This document shows, piece after piece, positions 12,501 through 23,226 of a DNA stretch of 64,000 bases (its first letter is position 1; each line of letters starts with the position of its first letter). The notes below the pieces were generated by a model, which saw only the letters and a list, made by a program, of their open reading frames with translations, was not told where the DNA came from and did not search any database. Both the position numbers and the translations under genes were made by a program. The DNA is from Ophiobolus disseminans (taxonomy: Eukaryota; Ascomycota; Dothideomycetes; Pleosporales; Phaeosphaeriaceae), in the NCBI GenBank assembly GCA_010093685.1, contig MU006224.1:402476-466475 (forward strand), given 5' to 3'.

Positions 12501-13866
12501 ATCGTCCACACCAGGCAAGCCGTTCTTACCTCCACCTACGAACCGCCCCCAGGCAAACCTGCGCTCGCCTAGCCCAATGCGTTCCGCATCAACATCAGCT
12601 CCTCGGATACGAAGGGAGCCAATAGTGCCTCCAGGCGCCTCGTTGAGCGCTTCCATGCAGCAGTCAACGCCTCCCACCCCACAACCGCAGGTTTCCGATC
12701 TGCAAGATGAGGAATTCGAACGTGTGCGTGAGCAGCTTGCGCAACCTATTGAGCCCAGCAGGATCCTAGATGAGTTTACTCCCTATCAGGATTACGCCGC
12801 CAAGACGCCCAGCAAGAGCGGACACGCCGCTCAGATTGAGATGCTTTACAAAGATATCAACGGCATGATTGACGCACTGGGTTGGAATGCTCGGTCGATC
12901 AAGTCGTTCACCGAATATCACAATCGTCCACAGTCTGGCCATAGGGTCACTCTGCAGACTCTGGAAGATATTGAGGCTGACGGTGAAGATGGCGAGTGGT
13001 TCGAGCAGTGGACATTGGGCGAAATTGTTGCCTTGAAGTCTCTTGAGGATGAGCTGGAGCACGAACTTGACGCTGGCCGTGTGCGAGATGTGCTCGATAA
13101 GCTCGGACAGCTTGCTCGACTTCTCCGTGAGAAGGCCAAGCTCATGACTCGTCTCAATGATGTGCGGCGCGAGATCATCAACCGCAAAGATCCCAACAAG
13201 GTCGAAGCCACACGCAAAGCACCTCTATCGAAAGAGATGTCCGACAAGCAGAAAGAGTTGCGCGACGAATATGGACGTCTCTTGACACTGCTCAGCCAGG
13301 CCGAAGAGGCTTCCATTCTCCTTCGGTCACGACTTGCTTCTCACAACGCGCAGAATGGCAAGGCTGGCGCCATTCCCACCGTCGAGGCTGTCAAGAAGAC
13401 CATAGTCAAGATGGCTGCCTTGGCGGAGAAGCGGAACAATGACATCACGCTTATCGAGTCTCAAATGCGCAAAATTGGTCTCACAGAGCCAAATCGACCA
13501 TCTTCATCCTCTTCGCGCACTATTGGCACGCCTCGATGGGCCCGCGGAACGAGCCTGCGCAACAGCATTGCTGACACTCCGTTTACCACGCCACCCACCA
13601 CTCGCACGAAGATGAGCTTGAGCGAGCTGAACCGCGTCGCGCTTACTCCTAAGGCCGATGTCACACCATCCGCTAAGAACGGCTATGGTCTGTACTACAC
13701 CCCGGCGAGCGTTCCAAACGCCGGTATCGAGATCACGCGGCTGAGCAACTTGGTGGATGAGAACATGGACAGCCTAAAGGAGACGGCGAGGCGGAGGAAG
13801 CAGGTTGCTGCGGGATTGAAGAGGGCGCTCATTCAGCGTGGTATCAAGACCACGAAGGTGAATTGA
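9576..13866 (+). CDS. NUP159: FG nucleoporin Nup159 (Nup214 family)
   Basis: Predicted 1413-aa protein from exons 9576-9635 and 9685-13866 (phase 0 junction). Nup159 sits on the cytoplasmic face of the nuclear pore, where its beta-propeller binds the DEAD-box helicase Dbp5 during mRNA export and its coiled coil joins the Nup82 complex. Seen here: an N-terminal WD-like propeller (about residues 40-430); a central Pro/Ser-rich region with many FG dipeptides (FGQP, FGAP, FGSP, LFGQQ) at about 440-990; an acidic patch (DDDDEGSSFSVEDEE); and a C-terminal helical coiled coil at about 1050-1230 followed by a basic tail. The start at 9576 precedes a short first exon that fits in frame. Assignment rests on the combined architecture. 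Confidence 0.88.
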
Positions 13867-14185
13867 GCCGGGAAAGTGTTGGACTATGATTGTGTATGAT
13901 TAGGCGTTTGCATAATGTATTGGATAGTACTTTGAGCGCAAGCATGGCAGGATTGTAATCTAGGTTGTTAAGGATAGCATAGCATCACATGAGACTTGGA
14001 ATACGATTGAATACGTATTTTGAAGTCCTTACAATGTCCTCTGTGTTGGGTATGCCGAGCATGCAAGGATCCAGAGCCCCGCCACGACACGATGCTGTGC
14101 TACAACGTCGCAAAGGTAGCCTCGGAACTGCACTAATCAACATCGGCACCCGCATTATCCTCTTCGTACCCTTCGTTAATTTACA
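13867..14185. other. Intergenic NUP159 to ABM-like gene
   Basis: The 3' end of NUP159 and the leader of the next gene. No coding or repeat signal was recognised. Confidence 0.5.
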
Positions 14186-15117
14186 ATGACTACCTCAATC
14201 ACCGAACTCGTCCACCTCCCCCTCATACCCAACATCAGCCTCGACTCCCTCGAGCACAAAGCCATCCTAGACTCCACCCTCAGCACCATCGCACAACAAC
14301 CCGGCCTGACAAGCCTCGTCTGGGGAACACCAGTCGAACACCCATATGTCGTGGAAATGATACAAGGTCCGTCCACATCCACCACCCCATCCATCCATCC
14401 TCTCGGTAAGTCGCGAAAGCCGAGAAAAAAAAGCCAAGCTTAACATTTACATCTACAAATATAGAAACTAGGCTGAATCCTAAAAATTATGTGTAGATAT
14501 ATAGAATACTTGGGTATCTTTATTTTCGGCTTTTCACGACTTACTGAGAGATATTACCCAAACACCTTCTCATAGTAACTATAGAATGGCAGCACGTTGA
14601 CTTCCACGCCGCGTTCCAGAACTCTCCAGTGTATACACCGTTTCTGGGACGATTAGGTGGTATTCTATCCGGTGCGCCGACGATTTTCCATGTCGATGTT
14701 AAGCTGCATGACGCAGCTAAGCATCCTCTAAACGCACCGATTACGCAGGTCGTATCTGCGTATTTTCCCGTTGAGCTGGATGAGCAGAAGTACTGGGACG
14801 ATGTGTTTGTTCCGTTTATGAAGGACTTTGTGAGTATGTCGGGGGTGGAGACGCAAGGTCGGTAGCCTATCTCTTTACTGTAGTTTTGCGTTATGTGTAT
14901 GGAGCTGACATGCCCAGGTATGGCGGGCGGATGGGCGACAGAGCTGCATTTTCGCAATGGCATAGAGAGGAAAGTGTTTGTGATGATGGTTGGGTGGGAG
15001 AGTTTAGCGAAGCAAAAGGAGTTTCAGCAGACGGAGGGGTTTGGGGGGGTTGTGGGGTTGTTCGATGGAGTTAGTGAGGCGCTGATGAGGCATGTGCAGT
15101 TTGTGAGGGTTGTTTAG
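14186..15117 (+). CDS. ABM-like dimeric alpha/beta barrel protein
   Basis: Predicted 217-aa protein from three exons: 14186-14366, 14585-14857 and 14918-15117; both junctions are phase 1. It probably has two ferredoxin-like ABM repeats: each half has a helix leading to a strand such as FHVDV or VFVMMVGWES, and the spacing EWQHVDFHAAF...FLGRLGG is typical of fungal stress-responsive A/B barrel proteins. Members include monooxygenases of quinone type and many proteins of unknown role. No signal peptide was seen. The first intron is 218 bp, far longer than others here, because it holds an inverted-repeat element (14400-14550). Enzyme activity cannot be assigned. Confidence 0.75.
14400..14550. 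mobile_element. Foldback or MITE-like element inside an intron
   Basis: The ends, 14400-14423 and 14526-14550, are imperfect inverted repeats. Left reads CTCTCGGTAAGTCGCGAAAG and onward; the reverse complement of the right end reads CTCTCAGTAAGTCGTGAAAA and onward, with two or three substitutions and one indel over 25 bases. The interior is A/T-rich with a further weak inverted match (ACATCTACA against TGTGTAGAT). Removing it leaves an intron of about 67 bp, the local norm. I saw no clear target-site duplication and no coding capacity. Confidence 0.65.
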
Positions 15118-15403
15118 GGGTGGGGAGAGTGGAATGGAAACGGGGATGGAAAGGTGTGGAGTTGATAATAGGGTATGAGATTTGATTGTATGGTGTTAGC
15201 ATATGTTGTCTGCTCCTCCCTTAGTCAACGGTTTGTTCTTCACCGTCACATGTATCCATTGTCGTGATTCCAGGCATCACCTGCGCCGCTCCCATGCCAT
15301 GATCACGAGCCCAACCAAGGCACTCTAGCAAGCACTCAGCATCTACAAAATCCCGAACCCTACTACTCTAACTCCATATCCACATCCCGAAACCAACCTT
15401 GAA

Positions 15404-15822
15404 ATGTCTGACCACCTAACGCAAAAATCGCATATCATAGGTAAGCACAACCTAAAGACCCTCGTACCCACGCGACAATCTACTATTCTATGCGAATAGC
15501 AAATGCAAAGTTCCTGTACGGCACACGTTCCACGTACGACGTGCTCCTCAACCAATCAAATGCGATAGCAAAAGCATATCTCGTCGCGTACTCACACGAG
15601 AAGGACGATGAGTTTAAAGCTGAGTGCAAGATCTTGCAACCTGCGGTAGGTATGGCAGAGCTGCTGATTGAGTTGACGGAGAATGCCGCGAAGCTTATTG
15701 GTATGTATGAGTGATGAGAATGAAAGTGTTAGGTGAGGCTTGGCTAATCATTCGTAGGGAACAAGAAAGAGGGTGCAAAATTTGGTGGAGGGAAGTGCAT
15801 TGATAAGAAGAAAGAAGGGTGA
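15404..15822 (+). CDS. Small conserved protein, copy B of a two-member family
   Basis: Predicted 100-aa protein from exons 15404-15440, 15500-15700 and 15758-15822, both introns phase 1. Family not recognised. It shares with the gene at 2924-3373 the block NAKFLxGT...YDVxL immediately after intron 1, a conserved Tyr and hydrophobic stretch in the middle, a helix ending just before a Gly split by intron 2 (AKLIG/NKKEG against ACAG/GKEAG), and a charged tail. No targeting signal. It lies about 12 kb from copy A, so this is a dispersed duplication. Likely a small soluble protein; function unknown. Confidence 0.72.
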
Positions 15823-16251
15823 AGTGGATGATGGGACGTTGGTAGGTTTGATCGGGGGAAGGGGGTGGCATTGAGTTGTCAACTAGCACATATTTCGGTG
15901 GTTGTGATTTTTGTGGATTTCCCCTTGTTTTGTGGTTTACTTGCGTAAATTGAATGCATTCTCCAAGACGCCATTTCGTGATCTGAAGAAGATTGATGCC
16001 TTTGCGCCTTAACAAAAGACAGTCCCCATACCGTGAACTCGTACGCCTGATATGTATGTAGAAGTTGCTGAAGGACGTGTATCTGGTGTGTATTTGGATC
16101 GAGCTTGTCTTCCTTGTTTCCAAAAGGAAACATTGCGACATTGACCCATCGAAAGCGTTCTGGAGTCATAAGCTCGTCGGCGATTAGAGTGTTCACAACA
16201 CGGGTATATCTCTCAACCAGATTTTCTCCGCCCTCTCGCTCTCAAAAAGAC
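15823..16251. other. Convergent spacer, no gene seen
   Basis: Lies between the 3' end of the small gene and the 3' end of TMA16. A minus-strand open frame of about 100 codons crosses it but has no recognisable composition or homology. Confidence 0.45.
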
Positions 16252-16838
16252 TCATGACATCCCCTTTGGCGGAAAGCTGCTCTCCTTCTTGAAGCCCTCC
16301 TTGGAGATCCTCGCAAACTTCAACGTCGCAAGTCCCGACCACTTGCCACTCCAGTCTTTCAATTTCTTCAGATTCTCTGCGTCCTCGAGATCGGGCACCC
16401 AGAAGCCGGACGCATACTCACCTTGCTCCGTAGCTTGATTTTGCTCCAGTAAGGTCTGGCGGGTACTTGCCGGCCTTCCTGAACGGCGCTCTGCTTTCAG
16501 CTTCAGCACCTCCTCGTCATCGCGGCCTAGGTAGTCCTCGATCATGGCCTGAATTTCTGAGATGCTTAGGGGTGAGTCGTGTTCTGTTGTATACGACTGG
16601 AAGGATTTTATCCGCATTACTGTACATATTAGCAACGTGCACATGCTGCGCAAAGGGTTCACACACAGTAGTGACGATTTTGCTTCTCTCTTAACGAAGT
16701 CAGGCGGTTCAGCTTGTCATCTAGTGCCGCTGCGCTCTGCAGGCGCTGTGTGTCTCGACTACCCTCGTGTAGATTTGGGGTCTTGCCCTTCTTCTTTCTG
16801 ATCTGCTTGGTGACTTTGTTAAGGCGATTGCTGACCAT
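16252..16838 (-). CDS. TMA16: Ribosome-associated protein Tma16
   Basis: Predicted 179-aa basic protein. Exons on the minus strand are 16667-16838 and 16252-16619 (phase 1 junction). Tma16 associates with pre-60S and 60S ribosomal particles. The N-terminus is the family hallmark: a Lys/Arg-rich helix (KVTKQIRKKKGKT) followed by LHEGSRDTQRLQSAA. The second half is helical with an acidic segment (LGRDDEEVLKLKAERR) and ends in the conserved region around WSGKWSGLATLKFARIS. The start at 16838 was chosen because the family begins MVSNRLNK-like; an upstream in-frame extension to 16898 exists but is atypical. Divergent to EXO1 across 318 bp. Confidence 0.87.
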
Positions 16839-17156
16839 TTTGATTTTGGTATGTGGTTCTTGCGTCGACGTTCTAGTCCAGAAATTTTGGATCGTCAATC
16901 GGCAGTCGGAGTTGCAGGCGGCGCTAAGAAACTTGCGCTAAGCAGGGGTTCGCGTTCCTGCCATCTGCGTGTCTGGCGATGAATGCTCCACTACATCCGA
17001 GGGGCCACCTCGACCCAGCCCCGTTTTCATTGCTGTTTGCCTTTCCTGAGCGTTTGTAGCGTTTCTTTCTCAATACCATTGTACCCACCACAATGCAATA
17101 GCAGCGACGAATAAGCCACTGTTTGCGCCTGACGCGTGAGCGGCAAAGAACACAAT
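16839..17156. promoter_or_regulatory. Divergent promoter region TMA16/EXO1
   Basis: 318 bp between two start codons. No specific element was recognised. Confidence 0.4.
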
Positions 17157-19429
17157 ATGGGCATCTCAGGTCAGTACGCTGTCGCACGTGTTAGAGCAAT
17201 GCTGACTGTCATACAGGGCTTCTTCCGCTGCTCAAATCGATCCATCAGCCATGCAACCTCAAGAAGTTCGCGGGCAAGACCATCGGCGTGGATGCCTATG
17301 GCTGGCTGCACCGCGGCACGGCTGCCTGTGCCATTGACTTGGCCCTGGACAAGCCGACGACGAAGTGCGTTTCAGTGGAATAACACTGATACTACGTTGA
17401 CTGACACGTGACTAGATACGTCGACTTCTGCATGAACCGCGTCCGCATGCTCATCCACTTTGGTATCACCCCCTACATCATCTTCGATGGCGACAACCTC
17501 CCCAGCAAATCAGGCACAGAGAAGGATAGGAGGGAGAAGAGGAAAGAGGGCAGGAGACTAGGACTCGAGTTACTCAAGGTCGGCAAGGCAGCACAGGCGC
17601 AACAAGAGCTGCAGAAAGCGGTGGACGTCACACCGGAAATGGCACGAATGTTCATCGAGGAGCTGAAGCACCACAACATACAGTACGTCGTCGCGCCGTA
17701 CGAAGCCGACTCCCAAATGGCCTATCTCGAGCGCAAGGGCATCATCGATGGTGTCTTGTCTGAGGACTCGGATCTCCTGGTCTTTGGCGTCAAATGCCTG
17801 TTAACCAAGCTGGATAAGTACGGAGACTGCGTGGAAGTGAACCGCACTCGCTTCACAGCTTGCCGGGAAGTCAGTTTCGTGGGCTGGTCTGATGCAGACT
17901 TCAGGAGGATGGCCATTCTCAGCGGCTGTGACTACCTCCCTGGCATCGGTGGCCTGGGTCTCAAGACCGCTCATCGCATGTTACGAAAGCACAAGACGGT
18001 CGACCGCCTTGTCAAAGCTGCTCAGTTCGATGGGAAGCTCAAGGTGCCTGCTGGATTCATGGCAGCCTTTGACCAAGCGGAGAAGACCTTCATGTACCAG
18101 TGGGTGTTCTGTCCGGTTGCGAAAGAACTGGTTCATCTTACGCCTTTGGCCGATGGGGTCGATATTGCAGACATGCCGTATCTGGGCGAGGAGGTACCTG
18201 CGCTTGTCGCAATGGGAGTGGCACGAGGAGACCTCTACCCACGCACGAAATTGCCCATGACAATTGTCGTCAAGAACAGACCGACCGAGAAACCGTTGGC
18301 GCCAGTACGAAGGACTTCTTCGGTAGTTCAGACACCGGATCCAAAGGGCTCAAAACCGATCGACTCTTTCTTTAGGCCAAAGCGTACGCCTTTGGCTGAA
18401 CTCGATCCCAACATCTTCACTCCGTCACCCAGTCAACAAGCTCTAATCGATCAACAGAGGAACTCCAATGGCTGGACAGCGGTACCTGCTCCTCTCTCGC
18501 GATTGCAAGCAGGGGTCAGGCCTCCTAGTACTGCGCCTCAACCTACTAGAAGAGCCATATCAGACCCGAGTGGAGGCAGACGATCTGCTCCGCATCCATC
18601 TAAGAGACAGCGACTGTGCTCTGACCTTCCCACTGACACTCCAACCGCGGGCGGTGAGGGTGTTGTGCGAAGTTCTTTCTTCGCATCTTCGATACCGGAG
18701 CCTAGTCCCTCACTTCGTCCAATTAAGGGTAGCCGTAGAAAGACTGGACAAGACTTCGATTTGTTTTCGGATGACTCTCTCCACGAAGCCATGGCAGAGG
18801 TTGCGGATCTTGAAGAAGCTGCCTCTCAGCCCAAGAAGAAGCTGCGCGTTTTCTCCGACCGTGTTCACTCGAGCGTCATCAGCGAATCGCAGTCGACTGC
18901 TGTCTCGCGAGGTAGTACTGCACAGTCGCAGGATACTACGGGTACGATAACACCACTAAGTTCGTGTGGTAGCCCCGAACCAGAGACTGTGTTCAGCGCC
19001 GCAATCTCCTCGCAAATGCAAGAGCTACGAGCAAAGTTCTCGTACAAACCCCCGCCGCCGTTTCCATCTCGTATCTCTCGTACTCCAAGATCACCACTGC
19101 GCAGACGACCAACTGAAGCCTGGGCACCTTCACCGTCCCCATTCGACCAAGCGTCAAAAGCTACGGCTGAGTTGATACCTGAGTCTATTCCATCGGAAAT
19201 GCCTCAGCCCGCCAATGAAGAGACGGAAATTCACGATTCCGCCTGGGCGGTGATGGAAGCTGAGGTAGTTGTTGCTGCCAGCTCACCACCCACCATGTCG
19301 CCCAACAAGAGGAGACGGTCATCTTTGAAGGGCAGTGAAGACCTACTTGTTCCTGATAGCGAGGCGGAGAGCGACTGCTCGCCCCGCAAACCCATGTTCA
19401 ACCTAGCACGATATACGTTTGCCGGATGA
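17157..19429 (+). CDS. EXO1: Exonuclease 1 (XPG/FEN family)
   Basis: Predicted 724-aa 5'-3' exonuclease and flap nuclease for mismatch repair and end resection. Exons: 17157-17169, 17217-17364 and 17416-19429; phases agree, and the 13-nt first exon encodes MGIS plus a split Gly. The N-domain holds Asp30 (IGVDAYGW) and Asp78 (IIFDGDNL). The I-domain holds the acidic pairs in APYEADSQMAYL and LSEDSDLLVFG. The helix-hairpin-helix follows SGCDYLPGIGGLG. Residues after about 350 are disordered and rich in Ser/Pro, with a possible PCNA-binding segment at KPIDSFFRPK (about 316-325). The end MFNLARYTFAG is short. Length is usual for filamentous fungi. Confidence 0.95.
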
Positions 19430-20020
19430 ACCGTACATCACCCATCGTCCATTGTAGCATATCTTTGCATATTCTTACACGAAGCGAATACTTTGGCACA
19501 GTATCCACGGCGGCTGGGTGTTACATGACGAACATGGATTGTGACGGCGTGCACGTTCTACGACGTATTAAGCGGTATGAAGCATCGCACGATACATATT
19601 TATCTTGTAGTATAAGCTCAATACCCCTTTGTTTTTGATTCGCAGCCAGGCGCCGTTGTTTATGTGCACCTTGTTCACCTTGTCTACTGCCCTCCTCACA
19701 CTCTGCAACAGGGGACCCTCAATTCTCACGTACTCGAAAATAAAAGACTGTCGACTGCTATCATGCGTCTCCTTTGGTGTAACATGGCTGGACTTTTCAC
19801 GTGGCTTTGTTCTCAGCGCAACCTCCCGCATCCGGTAAACCACTTCAGAACAAGGGTATTTAGAGTGGCCCGCGTACCACGCATCAGATGTTTTTCCATG
19901 CTCAACCAGTCATAGTCTCGAAGAAATCACGATCTTCTTGTCATTTTCCAGCTACGATACCGTCACTTCTTTCAGCACCAACTACCTCGTTACAAATCAA
20001 ATTCAACCACTGTCGATATC
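19430..20020. other. Intergenic, no gene seen
   Basis: The 3' end of EXO1 and the leader of the Lys-rich gene, whose last 60 bases are C/A/T-rich. Short overlapping open frames on both strands look random. Confidence 0.5.
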
Positions 20021-20830
20021 ATGACTGGCGGCCGCCGTAAGCCTTCAGCACGTATTGGAAGGTTCACTGGAAGCTACAACGAGACCGCGCTCACGAGGGC
20101 AGTAACTGAGGGGGCGCAAGCTGGTGGAGCCGCCGTGCCAGCAAGGCCACGTGCAGCCCCCGCTCTAGCCAGGCCACGACCTACGACGACACGCGGGGGA
20201 GGCACCATCACAGTTACCAGAGCCCCAACTGGTGGACAGACCAAACCTACCAAAAAGGGCCCGAAGGCAAAGCCAACTAAAAAGGACTCGCAGGCCAAGC
20301 CCACTAAAAAGGGTACGAAAGCACCTATCAGCAAGACCAATGATGGCCGCGTCAAGAAGACCACCCCGGCAGCGAAGCCTGACAAGAAGAAGAAGAAGAA
20401 GACAAAAAGCCGTTCGACAAGCCCTATCCCACCCCCCAAAAAAGGCCCCAAGAAGGCACCCCCAAAGAAACCCGCAGCCAAAAGCTCCTCTCTCGACTCG
20501 CCCGGCTCAGATGAAGACAGTCCCCGGACCCAAGCCGAAATAGCCAAGGCACTCGCACTGTCCAAGAAAGAGTTAAACGCCAAGAAAGCCAAGAAAGCTG
20601 CGTCTAAACGTGCATCTTCCTTGCCAGCAAAGTCCCGCACTCCCAAAAGCGCATCTTCCAGTCCGGTGACGTCGCGCGTGAGGAAGCGTGCGTCGGCGAG
20701 CCCAGTCAAGAGGCGCAATGTGGCTAATGCGCCGAGGCATCGATCTAAGGGAAGTGGGGGAGGTGGGAGGGGGGATGATGGCGATAGTGAGGAGTCTGTT
20801 GGAGGACCGGTGATCGTACGATCCAGGTGA
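20021..20830 (+). CDS. Lys/Ala/Pro-rich basic protein, UIM-like motif
   Basis: 269-aa single-exon protein. Composition is like linker histone tails: long runs of Lys, Pro, Ser and Ala with many SP/TP and KRxS sites. A nine-residue unit KPTKKGPKA / KPTKKDSQA / KPTKKGTKA repeats three times at 20243-20323. Around residues 170-185 the segment AEIAKALALSKKEL fits the ubiquitin-interacting consensus (acidic start, hydrophobic, Ala, Ser, acidic). The N-terminus RRKPSARIGRF is arginine-rich. It has no globular domain I recognise. A nuclear, nucleic-acid-binding role is inferred from charge only. A frame of 214 codons on the other strand is a composition shadow. Confidence 0.6.
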   Translation: MTGGRRKPSARIGRFTGSYNETALTRAVTEGAQAGGAAVPARPRAAPALARPRPTTTRGGGTITVTRAPTGGQTKPTKKGPKAKPTKKDSQAKPTKKGTKAPISKTNDGRVKKTTPAAKPDKKKKKKTKSRSTSPIPPPKKGPKKAPPKKPAAKSSSLDSPGSDEDSPRTQAEIAKALALSKKELNAKKAKKAASKRASSLPAKSRTPKSASSSPVTSRVRKRASASPVKRRNVANAPRHRSKGSGGGGRGDDGDSEESVGGPVIVRSR

Positions 20831-22044
20831 TGAGGGTGGAGAAGTGGTGGTCAGGTATATTTGAGCGGACCGGGAGGGTTTCTTCAATGATTGTACTTTT
20901 GTTAGTTGTAATGCTAGTTTTTTTTTTAACTTTGTTGAGTGTTGATCTTGTGGACTTGGTGTGATGGCTCCGAGTTTTCTTTCTCACGTTCTGAGTGCCT
21001 GGGAGGTAGATATGCACTGGTACTTTGATTGCGGATTATGATATCCTGTGACTTTGCTTTACGTTGACGGTTCGTGGCGTTCGCATAGTGGTACTCTACC
21101 ACGAAATCGTACACGAGTGTTGCTTCGACGCGCGATCGGCTCATGTGGATTTATGGCGCGAGAGTTACATTTAATACTCACATGTAAAAGTATATCCTGG
21201 ACATCGAGACTAATATTTTCTTCTGCATTTGTGAATACCAGACATGGTGTGAGAACCTTTCGAAATGTTGAGGACTCCCGATACACTTTGATGAGTGCCT
21301 AGGAAGTGACAAAGTACTCTGAACACTTAAAGACCGTGTCTGCCTGAAATGTGTGCTCTAGAATGGTCCGCGCCGCAATGACGTACATAGCACTGCGCCA
21401 AAGAACAGAAAAGGCAATTACGACCGATCAACGATATTGAATGTCGCGGTGTAGAAACAGCGCATATGCAGGAAGAAATGATGGATTGAACTGAGGTTGT
21501 ATTGTGTGAAGCTACGAACTGTATATATGGGTGGGGACTGTAAACAACGCTAGTGCAATGTGGGTAGTCGCATCTCAGCAACGGTGAGGTGCGATTGCAG
21601 GTGAGGCAGGAGACACCCCAAACCGTGACATTGAATCATGATGCAAGACAGTATGTGCACAGGGCTGTGCACAATTCAAATTCTCCGCACTGGACCTTTG
21701 AACGGCTCTTCAGCTAGATTTGACCAACTGCAGTCAAGCTCGCTGCCTCAGCTCCTCGGCGCCAATCATTACCTAGGTACTAAACTGACCATGCAGGTCG
21801 AACCAGTGCCTTGAATTGAAACCGAATACTGGGGATTGTGCTTATCTTCTGTCTCAAAACAGACCTGCATTACCATTCGCCACGTGTTCCTGCATCATTG
21901 GACTGAGAAAGGCTTTCTGTCTCACAACAAAAATCAATACCACATTACGTGACTTTTAAATACTGGGCTCAGCATCTTCAACAGACCAATCTATAACGCC
22001 TTGATTGACCCTTTGGTCTACAGCCCAACGAACACAAGACTATA
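20831..22044. other. 1.2-kb intergenic region
   Basis: No convincing gene on either strand. Contains a T9 tract near 20920 and otherwise ordinary sequence. The last 100 bases are probably the leader of the zinc-finger gene. Confidence 0.5.
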
Positions 22045-23226
22045 ATGGCCTCTGGTATGGACTACGGGTGTGTCCTCTGCGATCGCACTTTCAGCAGCAA
22101 CGAAGCATGGGAGCAGCATCAACGAGACTCGCCCAGGCATAAGAATTCCTTTCCCTGCAAGACGTGCAACTGCTCTTTCGGCAGCAAAGACGCCCTCAAA
22201 CAGCACCAACGGGACTCGCCCAAGCATCAAAAGACATCCGGCAACACCGAAGCACCGGAACAGCAGCAGCGAAACTTGCCCGTTCTTAGGAAGACCTTTG
22301 ACTGCGAGACTTGCAATTGCTCATTCGGCAGCAAAGAAGCCCTCAAACAGCACCAAGGGGACTCACCTGCGCATAAGGGGATATCTGGCAGCAACAGAGC
22401 ACTCGAACAGAACGAAGAAGGCTTGGCTGATTATAAGACAACCTTTGACTGCGAAATTTGCAATCGCTCTTTCAGTAGCAAGAAAGCACTCGCACAGCAT
22501 CAACGGGACTCGCCCATTCACAAGAAGACGTTCCCCTGCAATACTTACGATTGCTATTTCGATAGCGCGAAAGCACTTAAAAGCCATATGGGAAATTGCC
22601 AGGTCCACCAAGAGCCTTTCGAAGACCATCCGCATGCTTCGTCGGATCGACGACGTGATGAACCCGCGTTGAGCACCGCCCCAATTCCGCCTACTAAACC
22701 CCCAAAGAAAGCAAAGGCCCCGAAGAAATCAAGAAATCCCATCCCTCAACCACCTACACAGGAAACAAGGGAGTTTTTCACATTCCCGGCACTCCATGCA
22801 GATATTGCAGAAGCAGTGTTCCCAGACATAATCTCAACATGGTTTAGAGACAACGACAATTTCGACTACTCCAACGACGAATGGCTCACCCACGTCATGG
22901 GGAAATTTACATGCAACAACAATGTCTGCAAGACACAGCGTTGGGCCAGCAAGAAGGTGCCCCTCGAGATCCAGGGATATGACGGCAATGGGTACCATGC
23001 AGTCGTGTTCAACCAGAGGTGCAAGTCCTGCGAGGGGCTAGGCACCTTTGTGCTGGACAAAGAGTCATATGTCGAACGGGTTGCATACAGGCTTAAGAAG
23101 TGGGCAGGTGTGAGAATGGTGCCACCAGATTACAACCCAAAAGAGGGTGCGCCACATGAGCGTGCCTTTTGCGAAGGCTGTAAACGAGGGAAATGTCGAG
23201 ATGGGGATGACTTGGAATTTTTCTAG
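22045..23226 (+). CDS. C2H2 array plus 3CxxC zinc-finger protein
   Basis: 393-aa single-exon protein. Residues about 7-190 hold C2H2-like fingers with the pattern CxxC...F...AL..HQRDSP.H. Two consecutive 49-residue units (residues 36-84 and 85-133) are clear tandem copies; each is one good finger followed by a degenerate finger without its cysteines. A fourth intact finger (FDCEIC) and a fifth altered one (CNTYDC) follow. A basic Pro/Lys linker (about 210-245) leads to a C-terminal 3CxxC-type domain with Cys pairs in FTCNNNVC, RCKSCEGLG and FCEGCKRGKC. The 3CxxC domain is known from receptor-transporting proteins and many fungal proteins of unknown role. Probably binds zinc; nucleic acid or protein partner unknown. 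Confidence 0.82.
   Translation: MASGMDYGCVLCDRTFSSNEAWEQHQRDSPRHKNSFPCKTCNCSFGSKDALKQHQRDSPKHQKTSGNTEAPEQQQRNLPVLRKTFDCETCNCSFGSKEALKQHQGDSPAHKGISGSNRALEQNEEGLADYKTTFDCEICNRSFSSKKALAQHQRDSPIHKKTFPCNTYDCYFDSAKALKSHMGNCQVHQEPFEDHPHASSDRRRDEPALSTAPIPPTKPPKKAKAPKKSRNPIPQPPTQETREFFTFPALHADIAEAVFPDIISTWFRDNDNFDYSNDEWLTHVMGKFTCNNNVCKTQRWASKKVPLEIQGYDGNGYHAVVFNQRCKSCEGLGTFVLDKESYVERVAYRLKKWAGVRMVPPDYNPKEGAPHERAFCEGCKRGKCRDGDDLEFF
22150..22443 (+). repeat. Two tandem 147-bp coding repeats
   Basis: Units 22150-22296 and 22297-22443 encode 49 residues each and start FPCKTCNCSFGSK and FDCETCNCSFGSK. Similarity runs through the unit, stronger in the intact finger than in the degenerate one. Confidence 0.8.

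Noticed and set aside
20074..20718. 214-codon frame opposite the Lys-rich gene
   Set aside because: Composition shadow of Lys and Pro codons (Phe/Leu/Gly-rich). No family resemblance.
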